From Olavius algarvensis associated proteobacterium Delta 3 (GTDB lineage Bacteria; Desulfobacterota; Desulfobacteria; Desulfobacterales; CAFBRK01): a stretch of 64,000 nt of DNA. The translations under genes and the position numbers were made by a program. A model generated the notes under the pieces. That model was not told the DNA's origin, ran no database searches, and saw only the letters and a list, made by a program, of their open reading frames with translations. The stretch spans positions 48,822 through 112,821 of the forward strand of contig CAFBRK010000054.1 in NCBI GenBank assembly GCA_903231505.1, written 5' to 3'. Positions 42,147-54,175 of this stretch are shown in pieces; within the stretch, counting starts at the first letter, position 1; each line of letters begins with the position of its first letter.

Positions 42147-43559
42147 GTCTACATCCTTTCGAGACAGTTTTTTGACAAGAATTCATCGAATTCTACGCAA
42201 TAACAGCCGTCGAAGCAAGCCTTACAGAAATGATTCTCCGGATTTTCCACTCCGGTGGCTTCCAGGAGCCCTTCCAGGCTTAGATAGGCCAGGGAGTCAA
42301 GCCCGAGAGCATCGGCCAGCTCTTTTTCGGACTTGTTGAATGCGATCAGCTCACCCCGTGTGGAAAAATCGATGCCGTAATGACAGGGGAACCGATGGGG
42401 CGGACCGGCGACCCGCATGTGGACGCGTCCCACACCCAGCTCACGGAGCGCCTTGACGCGGGTTTTTGCCGTTGTTCCCCGGATGATGGAGTCTTCCACG
42501 ATGATGATGTCTTTCCCCTTCAGCAGCTCCTTGACTGGGTTGAGCTTCACCCGGACGCCAAAATCCCGCATGCTCTGGGTGGGCTGGATGAAGGTGCGAC
42601 CCACATAGTGATTCCGGATCATTCCCATTTCAAAGGGAATACCGGATGTCTCCGAATAGCCGACGGCAGCGTAGTTCCCGGAATCCGGAAACGGCATGAC
42701 CAGATCCGCCTCCACGGGAGACTCCTGGGCCAGCCGACGGCCATGGGCTTTTCGAGCCAGATAGACATTTTTTCCAAATATGGTGCTGTCCGGGCGGGCG
42801 AAATAAATAAACTCGAAAATACAGAACGCCCGCCTGTTCCCGGGGGGGGTCTGAATGCTCCGGATCCCATTGTCACCGATAATGACAATCTCACCCGGAT
42901 CGAGCTCCCGGACCAGCTCAGCCTGTACTAAATCCAGTGCGCAGGTTTCAGAGGCCAACACATAATGGCCGTTGAGCTGGCCAAGGCACAAGGGGCGGAA
43001 CCCGTGGGGGTCCTTGATGCCAATGACCTCACCCTTGCTGGTCAGCATGGCGAAGGAAAATGCGCCCAAGACTTTCTGGACGGTTTTGACAAGCGCCCCT
43101 TCGAATCCGAGCCCGAGACTTTTGACAAAATAATGAAGAAACACTTCCGTGTCCATGGTGGACTGGAAAATGGATCCGGATTCTTCCAATTCTCTTTTCA
43201 GGGTGTGGGCGTTGACCAGGTTTCCGTTGTGAGCCAGGGCGTAGGCTTTGTTGCGGTGGCGCACCACGAAAGGCTGGGCATTTGCGAGAACGGAGCTTCC
43301 GGTCGTGGAATACCGCACGTGACCGATGGCGCGATCCCCGGCGAGCTGCTCCATGTGCTGGACATCGAACACGTCCGGCACCAGCCCCATGCCCCGGTGG
43401 TCCACGATGGCATTATCGCGGGCCACCGCGATACCGGCGCTTTCCTGCCCCCGATGCTGGAGTGCGTAGAGCCCGAAATAGGTCGCTTTGGCGGCTTCCG
43501 GATGCCCGTGGATGGCGAACAGGCCGCAGGATTCGCGCGGGTGGTCGTCATCCGGGCGG

Positions 43560-46826
<3,267 letters not shown>

Positions 46827-46930
46827 GCTGCTCACTCAATGGCATATCTGAAAACGCCCGGATTTACAGTTACACTTCGATTTTGATTCATTTTACCCAA
46901 ATGCTGAAACGACTTCATGCCATATTCGGG

Positions 46931-48073
46931 CTAACGGCGTTCGTGCATCATACGGGTAAAATCGTGGAACAGATATTCGGCATCGTGGGGCCCGGGTGAG
47001 GCCTCGGGGTGATACTGTACCGCCTGTATCGGCAGCTTGCGATGCCGGAAGCCTTCCAGTGTGTTATCGTTCAGATTGATATGGGTGATGTCGATGTCGT
47101 CACCGGCCACCGTTTCCGTATCCACGGCGAAGCCATGATTTTGGGATGTGATTTCAACCCGGCCGGTACGCAACTGCTTGACCGGTTGGTTGGCGCCCCT
47201 GTGACCGAATTTCAACTTGAACGTACGGCCGCCCAGAGCCAATCCTAGAAGCTGGTGCCCGAGGCAGATCCCGAACAAGGGACGGTAGTCGAGCAGATCT
47301 CCGATGGTTTCTATGGCATACGTGACAGGTTCGGGATCGCCGGGACCGTTGGAGAGAAATATCCCGTCGGGTTCCAGAGACCGAATCCGGTCCGCAGACG
47401 TATCGGCAGGAACGACCAGGATCTCGCACCCGGATTGTTCCAGATTTCTGAGAATGTTGAATTTGATGCCAAAATCAAACGCGACCACGGCGAAGCGGTC
47501 GGTGCGATGCTGCCAGGTGGTCCCATTCATCGGATGGTTATGGGAAAGGGGAGACGGGCGCCCATTTTCCCACCGATAGGGCGTCCGGGTGGTCACCACC
47601 CGGGCCAGATCCTGACCGACCATGCTGGGGATGGCGCCGGCTTTTTGGACCAGAGAATCCGGATCGAGGTCTTCTGTTGAGATGAACGCCCGCATGGCAC
47701 CCGCATTCCGGATGTGCCGGGTGAGGGCACGGGTGTCCAGATCCTCGATGCCCAGGATTCCGCTGTGACGCAGATAGTCGGCCAGCGCGTCGGTTGATCG
47801 GAAATTACTCGGAAAATCCTGATATTCCTTGACAATAAAGCCGGCCACCTGGATGGCCGCCGATTCGATGTCGTCCGGATTGGTGCCGTAGTTGCCGACC
47901 AGGGGATAGGTCATGGTGACGATCTGGCCGTTGTAGGATGGATCGGTGAGCACTTCCTGGTAGCCGGTCATGCTGGTGTTAAACACCACCTCGCCCTGGG
48001 TCTCACCCGGACCGGTGAACGACCGGCATGGAAATGTGCGGCCATCTTCGAGCGCTAATAGTGCTTTCAACAT
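46931..48073 (-). CDS. carA: Carbamoyl-phosphate synthase, small (glutaminase) subunit
   Basis: CarA releases ammonia from glutamine and passes it through a tunnel to CarB. The 380-residue protein has the N-terminal CarA domain (ALLALEDGRTFPCRSFTGPG, EVVFNTSMTGYQEVLTDPSY) and a class I glutaminase domain with the catalytic Cys in GICLGHQLLGLALGG near residue 244 and the His-Glu pair near 340-345 (QYHPEASPGPHD). It is the first gene of the five-gene leftward operon. A 26-bp palindrome lies 16 bases upstream of the start. Confidence 0.97.
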   Translation of the reverse strand: MLKALLALEDGRTFPCRSFTGPGETQGEVVFNTSMTGYQEVLTDPSYNGQIVTMTYPLVGNYGTNPDDIESAAIQVAGFIVKEYQDFPSNFRSTDALADYLRHSGILGIEDLDTRALTRHIRNAGAMRAFISTEDLDPDSLVQKAGAIPSMVGQDLARVVTTRTPYRWENGRPSPLSHNHPMNGTTWQHRTDRFAVVAFDFGIKFNILRNLEQSGCEILVVPADTSADRIRSLEPDGIFLSNGPGDPEPVTYAIETIGDLLDYRPLFGICLGHQLLGLALGGRTFKLKFGHRGANQPVKQLRTGRVEITSQNHGFAVDTETVAGDDIDITHINLNDNTLEGFRHRKLPIQAVQYHPEASPGPHDAEYLFHDFTRMMHERR

Positions 48074-48088
48074 GTCCTCTGTGGTTCC

Positions 48089-48114
48089 GTTTCACATACA
48101 TAACGATGTGAAAC
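48089..48114. promoter_or_regulatory. Palindromic operator candidate upstream of carA
   Basis: GTTTCACAT and ATGTGAAAC form 9-bp perfect arms around an 8-base centre, 16 bases before the carA start. The position suits a repressor site or a 5'-UTR hairpin controlling the carA-carB-purF operon. The factor is unknown. The rest of 48074-48369 has no gene. Confidence 0.4.
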
Positions 48115-48369
48115 GCAAATATGTCAAACCTCTATTAGATGGATCGGAGTCGGTTAAATCGTAAATCTCTTGATTGGTCAAATGGGAAATCCGATTTCTT
48201 TCCTTAAAAATGGATGGCACCAATGAAGTCCCGAATTTCTTTGGTCTTTTAATCATTCGAATTTCGCACTTATTTCGGATTTCGGATGTCGGTATTCGAA
48301 TTTGCTAAAATCGCCTTTAACTGGCCGAATGGAGACCCGGGACGCGGTATGGGTTTCCGGTTCGCCGCA

Positions 48370-50703
48370 CTATCCCATTGGCGTATTCTCCACCAGGTCC
48401 CAAATGCCGCAGGGGCACGCGCCCGTGCAGAACCCGCAGCCAATGCAGCGATCCGGATCGACGACGTATTCGTAGTCGCCGCCCTCTTCCGGGTCCACAC
48501 GGCTGATGGCTGTCTGGGGGCAGGCAGCAACGCAGATGCCGCAGTCCCGGCAGGCACCGCAGGAGGAGCACTGGGAGCCGCACTGATCCATATCATCGAA
48601 GCTGGTGATGCGGGGATCAAAATACTCGAGCTTGATCCGTTCCCTGTCGATCATTTTCTTAGGGCTGTATTCCGGTCGTCGGCCGGCCAGGATGTCGATA
48701 ATGGCATTGGCGGCCACCCTTCCGGCGCCGATGGCGTCGGTGAGCAATCCGAGTTTGACCACGTCGCCAATGGCGAAAATACGGGGATCGGACGTCTGAA
48801 ACAGCTCGTTGACCGAGACAAACCCGTGGGCCGTTGCCACATCTTCCGGAAGGAACCCTATATCCGGCGCATCGCCAATGGATACAAACACCGTATCGGC
48901 CGGCAGCAGCTCACCGTTCGTCAACACCACCCCGTCTGCCGTGATCTCCCGGGTGAACACCGGCCACAGGAATTTGGCCCCGGCCGCCTCGGCATCCTCC
49001 CGCTCCTTGCCAAAGGACGCCGGCTCCTGGATGTCGATGAGGGTGATGTCTTCGGCACCGAGCCGGTGGGCTTCGGCGGCGACATCACAGCCCACGTTTC
49101 CGGCACCGATGATGACAACCCGTTTGCCCGGACTGAAACGGCCGGTTTTCGCTTTTTCAAGAAAATTCAGTGCCGTGACGGCCCGCTCGTTGCCCGGTAT
49201 CGGGAGCGTTCGCGGTTTCTGGGCACCGACGGCAATCACCACGAAATCGAAATCTTCCCGGAGCTGTTCCACGTCGCTCTTTCGGATATCCTGCTGCAGG
49301 TGGACATGGGGGATAACCTCTTTGAGCCGATCCAGTTCCTTGACGACGATGTCCTTGGGGATGCGTGATTCGGGTATCACCGACACGATTTTACCACCAA
49401 GGTCTTCCGACCGATCGTAGACAACGGCCTCGTTGCCGTTCTGGCGAAGCTGCCAGGCGATGGAAATCCCGGAAGGACCGCCGCCGATAACCGCCACCCG
49501 GTTCCCACTCAAAGGGGGCAATTCCGGTAAACCGGCGTTGATGCTGGCTTTGCCCAGACCGGTGATGTCCACCGGTGCCATAAACGCCGACTGGCGTGTG
49601 CAGGCATGCATGCAGGGATTGGGGCATAGATAGCCGCACACCGTGGCCGGAAATGGGGTGTACGCCAGGGCCAGGTCCACCGCTTCGTCCATCCGCCCCT
49701 CACGTATCAGCCGCCATCGTTCGTGCACCGGCACTCCGGTGGGGCACGATGCCTCGCAGGGTGCCGCGTATTTTCGGTTTTCCCACACCGGCACAAACCG
49801 TCTCAGCTCGCCCGATGTCACCAGAGGAATCGGGCTTCGGTCCAGATCCGTCAAATCACCGATCAGCCCGCCGTTGCCAAGCTCCCGGTCCCATACCTCC
49901 TCACGAAAGGATCGCATGGACCGCTTCTGCTTGCCTTTTTTTTCCTGGGGCCTCCGGGCTTCGAGCAGCTGCCATTGTTGCGGATCGGCCAGCTCGTCCA
50001 CCAGATCCGGTTTGCCGATATGCTCCAGGTAAATCGTCAGATTGTCACGTAACCAGGCCCAATCGCTACTGGCGATGGGGACCAATTTGGCATCGGCTTC
50101 CGAAAACCCGGCGTGGGGTCCCCGGAAGAATGTTTTGCCTCCCACCATGCCCACAAACGGGCGGTAGCCCAGAATGTTCTTCGGATTCTGGGGGTTGACG
50201 CCGCAGACCACCGCAATCCCTCCGGCCATGAATTCGCCGAAGTAATCGCCCACCGAGCCCAGGACCCACAATTCCGGGGGATCGAACCGCGGATTGTGCT
50301 TGGTCATGGTCATGCCCCGGGCGCCGATATTGCCGTCGATGTAAACTTTCCCCTGGGCCATGCCGTTGCAGCAACCATTGGCCGCGTTGCCGTGAACCAC
50401 GATGGTGGCGCCGCCATTGAGCCATCCGACATCGTCGGATGCCGGCCCCATGACTTCGATGAGGGTATTGGGAAAGCCCATGGAGCCGATGCGCTGGCCG
50501 GGATGCCCTTCGACCCGAACGTGTACCCGGGTCGTTCCCGTCTTCCAGAGGCGGCCGCCGATGCCGTGCTGACCGTAGGCCTCGACTGTAATATCGGTGC
50601 GGTTGCGTTCTACCGCGCTCTGGACAAGTTCTTCGAGGATGCGCGAATCGAGGCGTTCCCCGTTTTCTCGTCCACTGATGACATGATACTGCCGCTCATC
50701 CAT
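48370..50703 (-). CDS. Glutamate synthase component: GXGXG domain fused to GltD-like oxidoreductase and ferredoxin
   Basis: The 777-residue protein joins three parts of glutamate synthase chemistry. Residues 1-245 are the GXGXG beta-helix domain that ends GltB in ordinary enzymes (VEAYGQHGIGGRLWKTG, LNGGATIVVHGNAANGCCNG). Residues 300-700 are a GltD-type NAD(P)H oxidoreductase with an N-terminal Cys-rich Fe-S region (CEASCPTGVPVHERW, CGYLCPNPCMHAC), the FAD motif VAVIGGGPSGISIAWQLR and the NAD(P) motif VVIIGAGNVGCDVAAE. Residues 720-777 form a two-[4Fe-4S] ferredoxin (CGACRDCGICVAACP, CIGCGFCTGACP). It is the third gene of the glutamate synthase operon, 44 bp after the FMN subunit. Confidence 0.9.
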   Translation of the reverse strand: MDERQYHVISGRENGERLDSRILEELVQSAVERNRTDITVEAYGQHGIGGRLWKTGTTRVHVRVEGHPGQRIGSMGFPNTLIEVMGPASDDVGWLNGGATIVVHGNAANGCCNGMAQGKVYIDGNIGARGMTMTKHNPRFDPPELWVLGSVGDYFGEFMAGGIAVVCGVNPQNPKNILGYRPFVGMVGGKTFFRGPHAGFSEADAKLVPIASSDWAWLRDNLTIYLEHIGKPDLVDELADPQQWQLLEARRPQEKKGKQKRSMRSFREEVWDRELGNGGLIGDLTDLDRSPIPLVTSGELRRFVPVWENRKYAAPCEASCPTGVPVHERWRLIREGRMDEAVDLALAYTPFPATVCGYLCPNPCMHACTRQSAFMAPVDITGLGKASINAGLPELPPLSGNRVAVIGGGPSGISIAWQLRQNGNEAVVYDRSEDLGGKIVSVIPESRIPKDIVVKELDRLKEVIPHVHLQQDIRKSDVEQLREDFDFVVIAVGAQKPRTLPIPGNERAVTALNFLEKAKTGRFSPGKRVVIIGAGNVGCDVAAEAHRLGAEDITLIDIQEPASFGKEREDAEAAGAKFLWPVFTREITADGVVLTNGELLPADTVFVSIGDAPDIGFLPEDVATAHGFVSVNELFQTSDPRIFAIGDVVKLGLLTDAIGAGRVAANAIIDILAGRRPEYSPKKMIDRERIKLEYFDPRITSFDDMDQCGSQCSSCGACRDCGICVAACPQTAISRVDPEEGGDYEYVVDPDRCIGCGFCTGACPCGIWDLVENTPMG

Positions 50704-50747
50704 TTATCTTCTCCCGCTGTTCTTCCGCGAGGTCGTCATTGAATTGT

Positions 50748-52382
50748 TTAAATGACGTATTTAATCTGCAACCGATCCGCCGCGTCCTTGTCGCTGATAC
50801 CGAGGGCGTCGGACATGCCGATGGGCAGGGACGTGGAACGCCCCAAAGGCGCCACGATTTTTCGCAGCTCCGTATCGAAGCTTAAAAAGACGTCCACCAC
50901 CCGCTCGGCCACCATCTCCGGATCGAGGCGCCGATACAGGCGCGGATCCTGGGATGTGATCCCCTTTGGGCAAAGACCGATATTGCAGATGTTGCAGCGG
51001 TCCGTTTCGGACCCAAGGCAGCCGGCAGCCGCCTGCATTATATATTTGCCGGTCTGGATCCCGCTGGCGCCCAGCATGATCAGGGCTGCCGCGTTGGCCG
51101 CAAGATTGCCGTTTTTTCCGACACCGCCTCCGGCAAACAGGGGTATTTCGTTCTGTTTGCCCACCGTCACCAGGGTCAGATAGGCATCGCGAATGTTGCT
51201 GGCGATGGGATGGCCCATGTGGTTCATGGACACGTTATAGGCGGCACCGGTGCCGCCGTCCTCCCCGTCGATGGCCAGGCCCGCCGCAAAGGGGTTGCGG
51301 GTCAGATTGTTGAGCACCGCCATGGCCGTCGATGTGCCGGATATCTTCGGATACACGGGGACCCTGAATCCCCAGGCCATATACATGGACTGGATCATCT
51401 TTGCCACCGATTCTTCGATGGAGTACTTCGTCTGGTGGGTCGGCGGGCTGGGGAGGCTGACCCCGGGGGGGACGCCGCGGATCGCGGCGATAAGCTTGTT
51501 GACCTTGTACCACATCAGCAGCCCGCCATCGCCGGGTTTGGCGCCCTGGCCGTATTTAATCTCTACGGCGCAGGGGTCTTCCTTCATTTCAGGGAGGGCA
51601 TGAATGATCTCGTCCCATCCGAAATAACCGCTGGCAATCTGAAGAATCACGTACTTCAAAAAACGGCTCCGAAGCAGGCGGGGTGGGCAGCCGCCCTCTC
51701 CCGTGCACATTCTCACCGGCATGCCGAGCTCTTCGTTGAGGTAAGCGACACCCATCTGAAGGCCCTCCCACATATTGGGGGACAGGGCCCCGAAGGACAT
51801 GCCTCCGATGACCAACGGATAAATTTCCCGGACCGGTGGAATCCATCCGTTTTGGGTCAGACATTTCATGCTTTCTTCCGGCGGGAGGATGCGGCCAAGC
51901 AGCGTGCGGAGCTCGAATTCGTGCCGCCCGGCATCCAACGCCGGGTCTGTCAGCATGGAAATCCGGATAAATTTGATCTGGTCGAGAACCCCTCCGGCCC
52001 GGTTTCTGCGGCCGCCCCGGCGACGGGGCTGTCCCCCCCGGTCGATGTGCATCCGCAGCTTGTCGGCCTCGTCGCTTCGGGCCGGAATGATGGCATCGTT
52101 GGGGCAAACCATGTTGCACATGGCGCAGCCGACGCACGCATAGGCCGGGTCGGTCTTCTGGCGGAGGCCGTGATAGATCGTGTGGAGGTTGCCGGGTGTG
52201 TCCTCCGGGTTGAGGGTCGCCTGGAACACCCGTTTTCGGAAAACCCCCAACTCGATGCTGTTCACCGGGCAAACGGCGGTACATTTTCCACAGAGGGTGC
52301 ATTTTTCTTTGTCCCAAAGGATCTGCCAGGGCAGATCCTTCACACTCAGTGTGGAAGGGGTAACGGGTCGGTCTGACAGCAT
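50748..52382 (-). CDS. Glutamate synthase FMN (synthase) subunit with N-terminal ferredoxin domain
   Basis: The 544-residue protein holds the synthase core of GltB without glutaminase and GXGXG domains: ferredoxin-like Cys motifs at the N-terminus (CTLCGKCTAVCP, CVGCAMCNMVCP), then the FMN-binding barrel with YPLVIGGMSFGALSP, EIKYGQGAKPGDGGLL, LAIDGEDGGTGAAYN and the 3Fe-4S-like site CNICNIGLCPKGI. It converts 2-oxoglutarate and ammonia to glutamate. It overlaps the upstream glutaminase gene by 37 bp, so translation is coupled. The arrangement is the archaeal-type split glutamate synthase. Confidence 0.93.
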   Translation of the reverse strand: MLSDRPVTPSTLSVKDLPWQILWDKEKCTLCGKCTAVCPVNSIELGVFRKRVFQATLNPEDTPGNLHTIYHGLRQKTDPAYACVGCAMCNMVCPNDAIIPARSDEADKLRMHIDRGGQPRRRGGRRNRAGGVLDQIKFIRISMLTDPALDAGRHEFELRTLLGRILPPEESMKCLTQNGWIPPVREIYPLVIGGMSFGALSPNMWEGLQMGVAYLNEELGMPVRMCTGEGGCPPRLLRSRFLKYVILQIASGYFGWDEIIHALPEMKEDPCAVEIKYGQGAKPGDGGLLMWYKVNKLIAAIRGVPPGVSLPSPPTHQTKYSIEESVAKMIQSMYMAWGFRVPVYPKISGTSTAMAVLNNLTRNPFAAGLAIDGEDGGTGAAYNVSMNHMGHPIASNIRDAYLTLVTVGKQNEIPLFAGGGVGKNGNLAANAAALIMLGASGIQTGKYIMQAAAGCLGSETDRCNICNIGLCPKGITSQDPRLYRRLDPEMVAERVVDVFLSFDTELRKIVAPLGRSTSLPIGMSDALGISDKDAADRLQIKYVI

Positions 52383-53476
52383 ATCTGTACCTCCTGGCGA
52401 TCCGGCCCGACGATGGCCGTATCCAGATGCATGGGTTGAAAGTCATTACTTTTGTCCCGGTCCGGTATGGATGCGTCCAGGCCGCAGACTTCGGAAGAAA
52501 ATGCGTACATCCCGGGACGCCCCCCCACCACGCCGGGCCGCAGTTTTTTCCGGTCCTGGACCATGAACAGGCTATGGTCTGGAAGAGACCCGATGACGCA
52601 GTTGGGACCGTCGATGATCAACTGCCGGCAGCTGTGCTTCAGGTTCTTCAAAAACGCCTGGTTCGGATGCTGCCGGATATCATCGTCCCGAAGTGGGGTG
52701 ATCACATGTTTGTATGTCTCCAGGTTCAGTCCGAGATGCTGCATCGAATAGTGCAGGATATGGGTAAAGACTTCCGAGTCGGACTGGTACCCCGTGTAGC
52801 CGTCAAATCCCCTGGAAGAGAGGTATTCACGGATCGGTATGAAGGCGGTGTTTTCGCCGTTGGTCATGGTCGAAAATCCCTGGATAAAGAAAGGATGGCA
52901 GGCATACAGGTTGATGGCATAGTTGGTATTCTGCCGTCCCTGGGCCATGATCACCCGGGCTTCCAGTTCCTTGCGGTCAAGCTGCAAGTATTCGGCAACG
53001 GTCATGGGATCGCCGATTTCTTTAACCATGATCACATCCGGCCAGAATGAGAACACGATCATGTCATTCTTTTCTTCTCCCATATGCCGGAGGGAAAGCC
53101 GAATCGCCAACAGGCGGGAATAGAGCTCTTCGGTTGGCAGCCCCTCCCACTCCTCCGGATACTCGTAAGCCCGAATGAGGTAGACATCCCGTTTGGGCAC
53201 ACCGGCCGGAGGTACTTTGGAGCGTTTGATCGTAATTTTGTATTTGGTCATAAAGCCGATGTCCATCATGAACCGGTCGAGCCGCTTCAGCCCATCATCC
53301 GTAAATATGCCCGATAGAATCGGCGCATCGCGCATTTCATCAAAGGGTCCTCCAAGATCCCGTAAAAACAGGCCGACGCCGGACCCGTCATGGCCCTCCC
53401 GCATGACGTTCAGCGCGTTGATGGCTTTCATCGGCGAGACCGGCGCTTCGCTGGACAAAGCGAACAGGCGACACAT
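52346..53476 (-). CDS. Glutamate synthase glutaminase (class II amidotransferase) subunit
   Basis: The 376-residue protein starts MCRLFALSSEAPVSP; after Met removal Cys2 is the nucleophile of class II glutaminases. REGHDGSGVGLFLRD and TGYQSDSEVFTHILHYS are substrate-site regions of the GltB N-terminal domain. It supplies ammonia from glutamine to the FMN subunit encoded next. It is the first gene of the three-gene operon and is preceded by a sigma-54 promoter match. Genes 2 and 1 overlap by 37 bp, suggesting a 1:1 complex. Confidence 0.92.
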   Translation of the reverse strand: MCRLFALSSEAPVSPMKAINALNVMREGHDGSGVGLFLRDLGGPFDEMRDAPILSGIFTDDGLKRLDRFMMDIGFMTKYKITIKRSKVPPAGVPKRDVYLIRAYEYPEEWEGLPTEELYSRLLAIRLSLRHMGEEKNDMIVFSFWPDVIMVKEIGDPMTVAEYLQLDRKELEARVIMAQGRQNTNYAINLYACHPFFIQGFSTMTNGENTAFIPIREYLSSRGFDGYTGYQSDSEVFTHILHYSMQHLGLNLETYKHVITPLRDDDIRQHPNQAFLKNLKHSCRQLIIDGPNCVIGSLPDHSLFMVQDRKKLRPGVVGGRPGMYAFSSEVCGLDASIPDRDKSNDFQPMHLDTAIVGPDRQEVQICCQTDPLPLPH

Positions 53477-53521
53477 GATAAACTCCTTTTTACATAAACG
53501 TAACTAATTTAACCAACAGAT

Positions 53522-53533
53522 TACAAAAATGTA
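53522..53533. promoter_or_regulatory. TACAAAAATGTA palindrome in the glutamate synthase leader
   Basis: TACAAAAATGTA is a near-perfect palindrome located between the predicted sigma-54 start and the glutaminase gene. Its complement, TACATTTTTGTA, also occurs upstream of the glnD sigma-54 promoter (57134-57145). Confidence 0.3.
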
Positions 53534-53571
53534 TCGAAACTATTTAAATCCACAACTCCGCAAACGTGTTG

Positions 53572-53587
53572 TGCAATTTGCTTGCCA
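53572..53587 (-). promoter_or_regulatory. Sigma-54 promoter of the glutamate synthase operon
   Basis: On the minus strand it reads TGGCAAGCAAATTGCA: TGGCA, then TTGCA, with ten bases between the invariant GG and GC, as in the consensus TGGCAC-N5-TTGCW. The predicted start is near 53562, about 85 bases before the ATG. A second consensus match lies upstream of glnD. Confidence 0.6.
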
Positions 53588-53981
53588 GAGAGCGGAACCA
53601 CTTCAGACCGTTACCGCCAGCCCTGTTCCCAGGGGCTCCGGCATCCGCCCGGCCGTCATCTTTCGGTGCCAAGCGATTTTCACAGTTGAATGATGAGTGT
53701 TCCGGACAATCAGAGAAGGTCGCTGACGGGCGAACGGGGTGATCCGGTATCCATCGGTCTGCGAGAATGCTATTGATGAAACAGATTCCTGCGGTGTGAC
53801 AGCCCCGGTAAATCCCCGGAACGGTTCTTACGCCGGAAAATCGGTTCCAACACCACTTGAAGCAACGTGCTGCAGGCAATCGGAACCAACTCCTATAAAA
53901 GGTGGCATTGTAAATGTCAAGGTTCGACAGTGCTTGCAGTGCGAGCCGTTCTTAATCTAAGATAACCGGCAGAAGGACTTG
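53588..53981. other. Intergenic region between divergent glutamate synthase and glnE
   Basis: About 390 bp without a supportable gene. The leftward open frame 53544-53879 has no family character. The 3' part leads into the tandem repeats at 53982. Confidence 0.45.
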
Positions 53982-54175
53982 CCAAATTTCAAATCACAAA
54001 ACACAAATAACAAAACACCAAACACAAATTTCAAATCGCAAATTACAAATATCAAGGACCCAAAGCCGACACCTGACACCCGACACCTGAAACCTGGCTT
54101 TAATCCCAATACCCAATACCGAATACCGATAAGTAAAATGCCCAGTACCCAATACCCAGTACCCAACACCCAACT
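53982..54175. repeat. Tandem heptamer array that reaches into glnE
   Basis: The region is made of CAAATTTCAAAT-like and then CCCAATA/CCCAGTA/CCGAATA heptamers. The in-frame part encodes periodic peptides (MPSTQYPVPNTQ at the start of glnE). It has no family match in GlnE and appears to have invaded or grown at the 5' end. Confidence 0.8.

Noticed and set aside
51210..52376. 388-residue rightward open frame opposite the glutamate synthase FMN subunit
   Set aside because: The minus-strand gene has all family motifs; the opposite frame has none and no ribosome binding site.
53544..53879. 111-residue leftward open frame
   Set aside because: No motif or ribosome binding site, and it contains the sigma-54 promoter match of the glutamate synthase operon.
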